DNA of 64,000 bases from Lactifluus volemus (lineage: Eukaryota; Basidiomycota; Agaricomycetes; Russulales; Russulaceae), in the NCBI GenBank assembly GCA_022376515.1, contig WTXI01000157.1, positions 1 through 64,000 of the forward strand, given 5' to 3'. The position numbers and the translations under genes were made by a program. Of the stretch, positions 59,606 to 64,000 are shown piece by piece (positions within the stretch are counted from its first letter, which is position 1; every line of letters starts with the position of its first letter). The notes beneath the pieces are model-generated. The model ran no database searches. It was not told where the DNA came from and was given only the letters and a program-made list of their open reading frames with translations.

Positions 59606-61203
59606 TTACACCCGGAGGTCAGCAAATCCAATGCGGCCATTGCCAACATCCCAGGCAGTGTAGACGTTCTGGAGGAAAACATCACCAAGAATCCAGAATA
59701 CTGTATCACGACCTGTCAGCGCTGCCCACATGAAAATCAACGGACCAACGTACCGCCAGTGAGTTGAGCATCCGACGCTGCGCCAGCGAGGCATGTATTA
59801 GGGTCCCTGGAGGAAATGACACCAAGAGTAAAGGTAGCAGGGCTAATGTTGATCACCTTCCCACCAACAGTGATGGAAATGGGAGTGTTGAAATTACATG
59901 GGACTGACATAGAAGGAAGATCAATCTATGGGTCAGAGTCGACTAAGTGAATGCATCACGTAACGCACTACTGTAGAAGCCATCACCAATCTCTTGCGCC
60001 CGCCTAGCATTAGGGATTGCTTCAAAGAATTTCGAGATGCCATGAGGATCACCAGTGATTATGGTGGAACCGGTATCAAAGATCGCCGTGGTGGATCCCA
60101 TCACTTCCTTTCCATTCACAGAAATTCTATCGAAGGACGCTATCCACCAACTCTAGCCAAAAAAATAATCATGTTAGCATCCACGGTCAAGTGATGCTGT
60201 GACAGTGGTAGGGCAAACCTTATGAGTCAGCGGGACCCAGGTAAAATCACCGATAAAGAGATCGAGATTAGCGCCGCCGAGAAAGAGCTCAGATCCGCCG
60301 GAATTAGACAACTTGAAAGAGAATATGGGACAGTCTACTGCATTCTCGTACACCAGAGTCTGGAATACCGGAGGTGCGTTCAGTACAGATATAGACTGGA
60401 AGCCCATCCCCATGAGGCCGTCAGACCGGAAGTTTGTGATATTGAAGTTCGCGGAATAATTGGTTGCAGCCGCGAGTGCCTGCGGGAATGCCTATAGTAT
60501 CGAGCAATCCGTCAGCGCTTAATCTTAGGAAAAAAAAAAACAAAGGAGCTCTGCATACATCAAGATCAGAAATGCTAACGACGTCAGAAAATTGAAACCC
60601 GAAAATCGTGCCGATCCCGAACTGAGAACCAAAACTCTTGTGGAGATCCTTGGAAGTCGAACTAGCACCCGAGTCATAACGTGCATGTCCCTCGCAGCCC
60701 GAATGGCAGTTATTCCCCGGCATGATAAGATCGCTGCTGCCCGTATCGAAGTCCACTGTATCGGAGCAAAGATTAGACAGTGGCTTTGATCACTAGACAG
60801 AAAAGATCATACATACCGGTGAATTTTTGGGGTGGTGTGCCGATCTCAATCAGACCGTACCACAGGCCGTCAGTCGTGACACTGGTCAACGGAACGGTAC
60901 CAGTTGCACGCTTCCTTGAGAGGTCGATGCCCCCGACAAGGGGGTGGGGACTTTTAGTATTCTCATAGTACGTCTTAAAGCCATTCTCTATCTTCCTGTC
61001 AATGCGAGTGACAGTATGTCATCGGAGAAAATAACAATAAAATAGAGATCGTACCGGATAGATTGATGTTTACGCCTGGCTATATCCACGACTCGGAAGT
61101 CATGGAAGGAACGCTTCGAAATGGGAATTGACCTCGCTACTGTGAATGCGGTGAAAAAGAGAATTGCAGCAACTCGGAGGACAAAGGCGTTGGAGGGGAA
61201 CAT
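59606..61203 (-). CDS. Secreted pepsin-type aspartic protease (A1 family), copy 3
   Basis: Start ATG at 61203 with the same signal peptide (MFPSNAFVLRVAAILFF) as copy 2. First active site is VDFDTGSSDLIMPG, second AIFDTGSTIITGDP; LGGANLDLFIGDFTWV and FLQNVYTAWDVGNGRIGF are kept. All introns are at the same positions and frames are intact. Residue changes from copy 2 concentrate in the flap-proximal strand (FGSQFGIGTIFGFQFSD against FSFVFRDNSTTYGHQFTD) and around the second Asp (DTGST against DTGTT), which could shift specificity. Expected extracellular endopeptidase. Together with copies 1 and 2 it forms a tandem family. Confidence 0.92.
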
Positions 61204-61479
61204 TTGATATAACGAGTGGAAGGTTTAGTAGACTGGGAAGTAGAATATCTGAACTTGAGCGATCTCCTTGGGGTTTTTATATCTGTCGAAGTGTATCGTG
61301 CTCTTCGGAATAACTCCATGTGTGCCACGGCATCCTTGTGTCGGCAACTGGTGGAACGTGACGCACTCGAACGCCTCGGAACGGTTCGCTAATGAGTCCT
61401 ATTATCACCTCAAGGGGACAGTGTGCCGTGACTACGGAGCATAAATGCCACCCTGGCACGTTGAGGAGATTTATCGTCC

Positions 61480-61640
61480 TATAAGACGAGAATAGAGGGT
61501 TCATAATAGTAGATGTCCAAAGTGTCGAAGTAGGTGCCAGTGAATCCGGGTGTGTATGACTCGGAGATCTGCCGGAGAATGCCAATCACAGTAGTGTACA
61601 ATGCCCCCAGCAAGCTCGCGTACATGTGAGGTCGGGTGAA
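61480..61640 (-). repeat. Exon-like fragment repeated three times
   Basis: Minus-strand frame reads MYASLLGALYTTVIGILRQI, then ESYTPGFTGTYFDTLDIYYY and a stop at 61479. Related sequence occurs at about 58410-58540 and 52610-52690, with stops or deletions in both. It contains a hydrophobic helix and may be the last exon of a lost membrane protein spread with the protease unit. No family recognised. Confidence 0.45.
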
Positions 61641-61936
61641 CAGATCGAGATCTTGACACAAACCTGAAAATGAAAAATAAATAAATACTACAGTACTACA
61701 CTTAGCACACACGTTCCCGCCGACTTATCCGAAAAAATACATAACTTGTTTCAAAGTCAACGACTTTCAGTTCTAAGCAAAAGAGGATATGGATTCCAGC
61801 CTACTACTCCTCTCTTTCTCTCTCTCCATCTGTACTCTCTTTCATGATGCACGCCACTCCCCACATTGCAAGTTTCTGCTCCTTTCTTGCGTGCCCGTAT
61901 GTCTTTCTGATTATGCTACATCTCAAACCTCCATAG

Positions 61937-63129
61937 GACATCCCGGCAGCTGAGCAGGCCTCGCTAAACCGCGTCACTCTACCTGAGCTCTCCCCTAGCG
62001 ATCCGAATAGCATCTCTAGCTCGCCATTGTCCTCAGGCCCGGTGACGCCAGTCGATCTACCCCCCTTTGTACCCGACCCGCTCGTGGACGGGAAGCACCA
62101 GCCAGATCCGCGGCCATTCAAACCCGTGACAAAGACCACCACGCCACGAGGCACGGTGTGGCGTGCCAGACAAGTTCTCTTGAACTTGGGAAAGCGAAAG
62201 AGACAACCGAGCGAGGACACCGGAACTTCAACCAGCATTCAGATCCCCGCCGCCGACTATGACATACCATTGTTGTCAGACAGCCTCACTGAGACGGAGC
62301 TGTTTCCTTCCAAGGTAAGCCCTTTGCCATTCGTACTGGTGGTACAAACCACTCAAGCTTCCGCTATAGTCTCTCTTCAACCTCCCGAACGTCCAGATCA
62401 ACAGCACGCCTCGCATACCACAAGCTCGACCTTCGGTAAGTTTTCACCCCGCTGGTCACAGTTTCTCAATGCCTAACTCCGCGCGCATCGTAGCTTGTAA
62501 GCTCGCTCACTCGGCGCAGCACTTACGACACCCTTCCATCTGCGCTGCCAAGTCCCGAACTCACGGGTCCCACATTCGCACCCGCATCCACATCGGCGTT
62601 TATGCATACCCCTGGGGTGCCCCACCCAGGTGCACCATGGATGCCACCATCTCTCACGCTTGCGCTCATCGCACGAATCGTGTTCTTTCTTCCCTGGTGT
62701 TTCGCCGTCGGCGCCGCGATCGCACTCTATCCTCGCGCACTCTCTCCACTCGTACGCATGTACGCCGAGCCGCCTCGCACGCCTTTGCACCGACTCGCTC
62801 ACCACGCACACACCGCGCGCGCACACGTCGGCATCTTTGTCGGCATCCTCTCTCTCATTGCCGCCGCGCTCCCCACATGGCCGCTTCGTTTCGCACTCGT
62901 CGGTGCAGTGATGGTACGTGCGGCTGTGGTCTGGCACGGTTTTGAGGCACGAGTGAACGAGGTGGTGGTGGTGGTGGAGAAGCGCGGAGCAGGGCCGGTG
63001 TCGGTTGAAGAGGAGTGGCGTGAAGACGTACGGTGCGTGTGGAGGGTGCTGCGTGGAGAAGAGGAAATGGAGATTCTGAGATCGTCCGCTGGCGGTGGTG
63101 GCGGCGATGGTGTCATGAAGGACGAGTAG
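61937..63129 (+). CDS. Multi-pass membrane protein of unknown function
   Basis: Exon at 61937 (after CCTCCATAG) begins DIPAAEQASLNRVTLPELSPSD, then a Ser/Pro-rich part with PLVDGKHQPDPRPFKPVTK and LLNLGKRKRQPSED. Two short introns (about 62314-62369 and 62435-62493) lead to LVSSLTRRSTYDTLPSALPSPE, a Pro-rich linker, and a membrane domain: LTLALIARIVFFLPWCFAVGAA, an intervening YAEPPRTPLHRLAHH loop, and GIFVGILSLIAAALP-PLRFALVGAVMVRAAVVW. The end is charged and Gly-rich (SVEEEWREDVRC, GGGGGDGVMKDE, stop 63129). No ATG is in frame in the first exon seen, so a 5' exon lies upstream, perhaps from 61842. Function unknown; a broken copy of its 5' part lies at 55.3 kb. Confidence 0.65.
62959..62980 (+). 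repeat. GTG trinucleotide microsatellite
   Basis: Seven or so tandem GTG codons encode a Val run (VVVVV) in the cytosolic tail of the membrane protein. In-frame trinucleotide tracts like this vary in length between strains. Confidence 0.7.
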
Positions 63130-64000
63130 ATAACGGGGCCCATGTACCATCGCCTCTGTATTTTTTTTGGAGGGGGTTGCACATGTTCAACTCTCTTTTC
63201 TTTTACACGCTCGCTTGATGCGATTTTTTTTTTCAAACGGTCACCGATGGTCCCGCCTCCGCTTCTCGTGGTCGGTACTTCGACCACCGACTTTTTTTTC
63301 AGTACTACAGCAAGTTGGGACTGCTTAATTTTATGGGTGCCCCCCTTCTTTTATCCTTCACTTCTGGCGCCCTCAAGCGCGCCTGTTTGACCTTTGCGAT
63401 GACGGCTCTTATGAACTTTGACACACCACCTTCTTGCTCTTCAAGAAACGGTAGTCACAATTTTGGAAATTCGTCACGATTGAGTGATGGTGCTCGTTTG
63501 ATTGGGCTACAAAGTGGTGTAGGTAGGTCCTAGTTACTGCGCGTAGAAGATCAATCGATCGGATTCATGGGTACTTTTGATTGTGCCGTCGCCGGTTGAC
63601 TTGGCGAAGCGCGATCTATACACGTTAAAAAACTTTGTCAAGTTTTACTATTAGTACACGCTCGTTCGAACAATAAAACTGAGGAAGGTGGCTTTCTCGG
63701 TTCCGGACTCGACAGGCTCTACGCGTCGGGGCCCCCATATTGCGTTACACATAAAACCTGAGCAGGTCCGATTTTAAAAAGCTAGATTGCGATTCTTACA
63801 TGGGACAGGCGATCACCAGAGCAAAAGGGACCTACAATTATCTCACCAATTCTGGAGTTAGAGGGATAAAAAAAAGAGAGACAGTGTTATAATAAAGAGA
63901 TGTGTGCTTCACAACTGCCAAAAGGGCAAACGATGCGATGGGGGGAATATGTAAGTACACGTGGGGGGTGAGGGGGTTGCAGTTTGGTCGTAAACATGGG
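63130..64000. other. Intergenic region at the right edge
   Basis: Starts with the 3' end of the membrane-protein transcript. Rich in T, G and A homopolymers (63160, 63225, 63290, 63870). No gene can be supported in the last 870 bases; a gene on the minus strand could begin beyond the window. Confidence 0.4.

Noticed and set aside
62473..63150. 225-codon minus frame at the right end
   Set aside because: Antisense of the membrane-protein exon; Cys/Arg/His-rich translation is a shadow.

Overview
The window is nuclear DNA of a basidiomycete fungus, most likely an Agaricomycete. Genes sit on both strands and are cut by many short introns (about 45-70 bases) with fungal GT(A/G)NGT donors, CTAAC/CTGAC-like branch sites and (C/T)AG acceptors. 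The families fit: a DUF6533 seven-helix protein, a Crinkler N-terminal domain, a WOPR regulator, an MLKL-like kinase, a Ctr copper transporter and a TLDc protein. Crinkler plus DUF6533 plus the MLKL-type kinase would suit Rhizoctonia/Ceratobasidium, but that genus call is inference. No bacterial, viral, rRNA or CRISPR features were seen, and no convincing tRNA.

Left part (0-10.6 kb): decayed low-complexity coding remnants; an LTR (about 1526-1968) lying in or just after the first intron of a Crinkler-type gene (minus, from 2366); a METTL24-like methyltransferase gene (3116-4564, plus); a single-pass membrane protein (4873-5772, minus) divergent from an O-fucosyltransferase-like glycosyltransferase (5895-7253, plus); a DUF6533 protein (7867-9297); and a Pro/Val-rich small protein (10109-10627).

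Middle part (11-40 kb): an AGC protein kinase (minus, 11145-13601); an MFS drug/polyamine transporter (14820-16804); a ferric reductase remnant and a Ctr copper transporter (minus, 17.35-19.29 kb); a WOPR/Gti1-Pac2 master regulator (minus, 22027-23170); a large MLKL-like protein joining a four-helix-type N-terminal domain, a protein kinase and an unassigned C-terminal domain (minus, 25244-29417); an acyl-CoA oxidase pseudogene (about 32.5-33.4 kb); and a C2H2 zinc-finger gene (minus) divergent from an OXR1/TLDc gene (plus, 37102-38982).

Right part (40-64 kb): a long gene-poor stretch, then a region rich in secreted enzymes. Two tandem paralogous FAD-linked (BBE-type) oxidases (45907-47992 and 50427-52511) flank an unassigned gene. 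Three copies of a secreted pepsin-type aspartic protease follow (one decayed, two intact), inside a segmental duplication that also carries part of a neighbouring membrane-protein gene (complete copy 61937-63129).

A recurrent oddity: at least 14 conserved reading frames are broken by exactly one missing base, usually next to a C or G run, while adjacent genes are perfect. The uniform direction points to consensus deletion errors more than to mass pseudogenisation, so the affected genes are annotated as genes with the breaks marked. The most interesting single locus is the MLKL-like kinase, whose domain order resembles the necroptosis executioner of animals.
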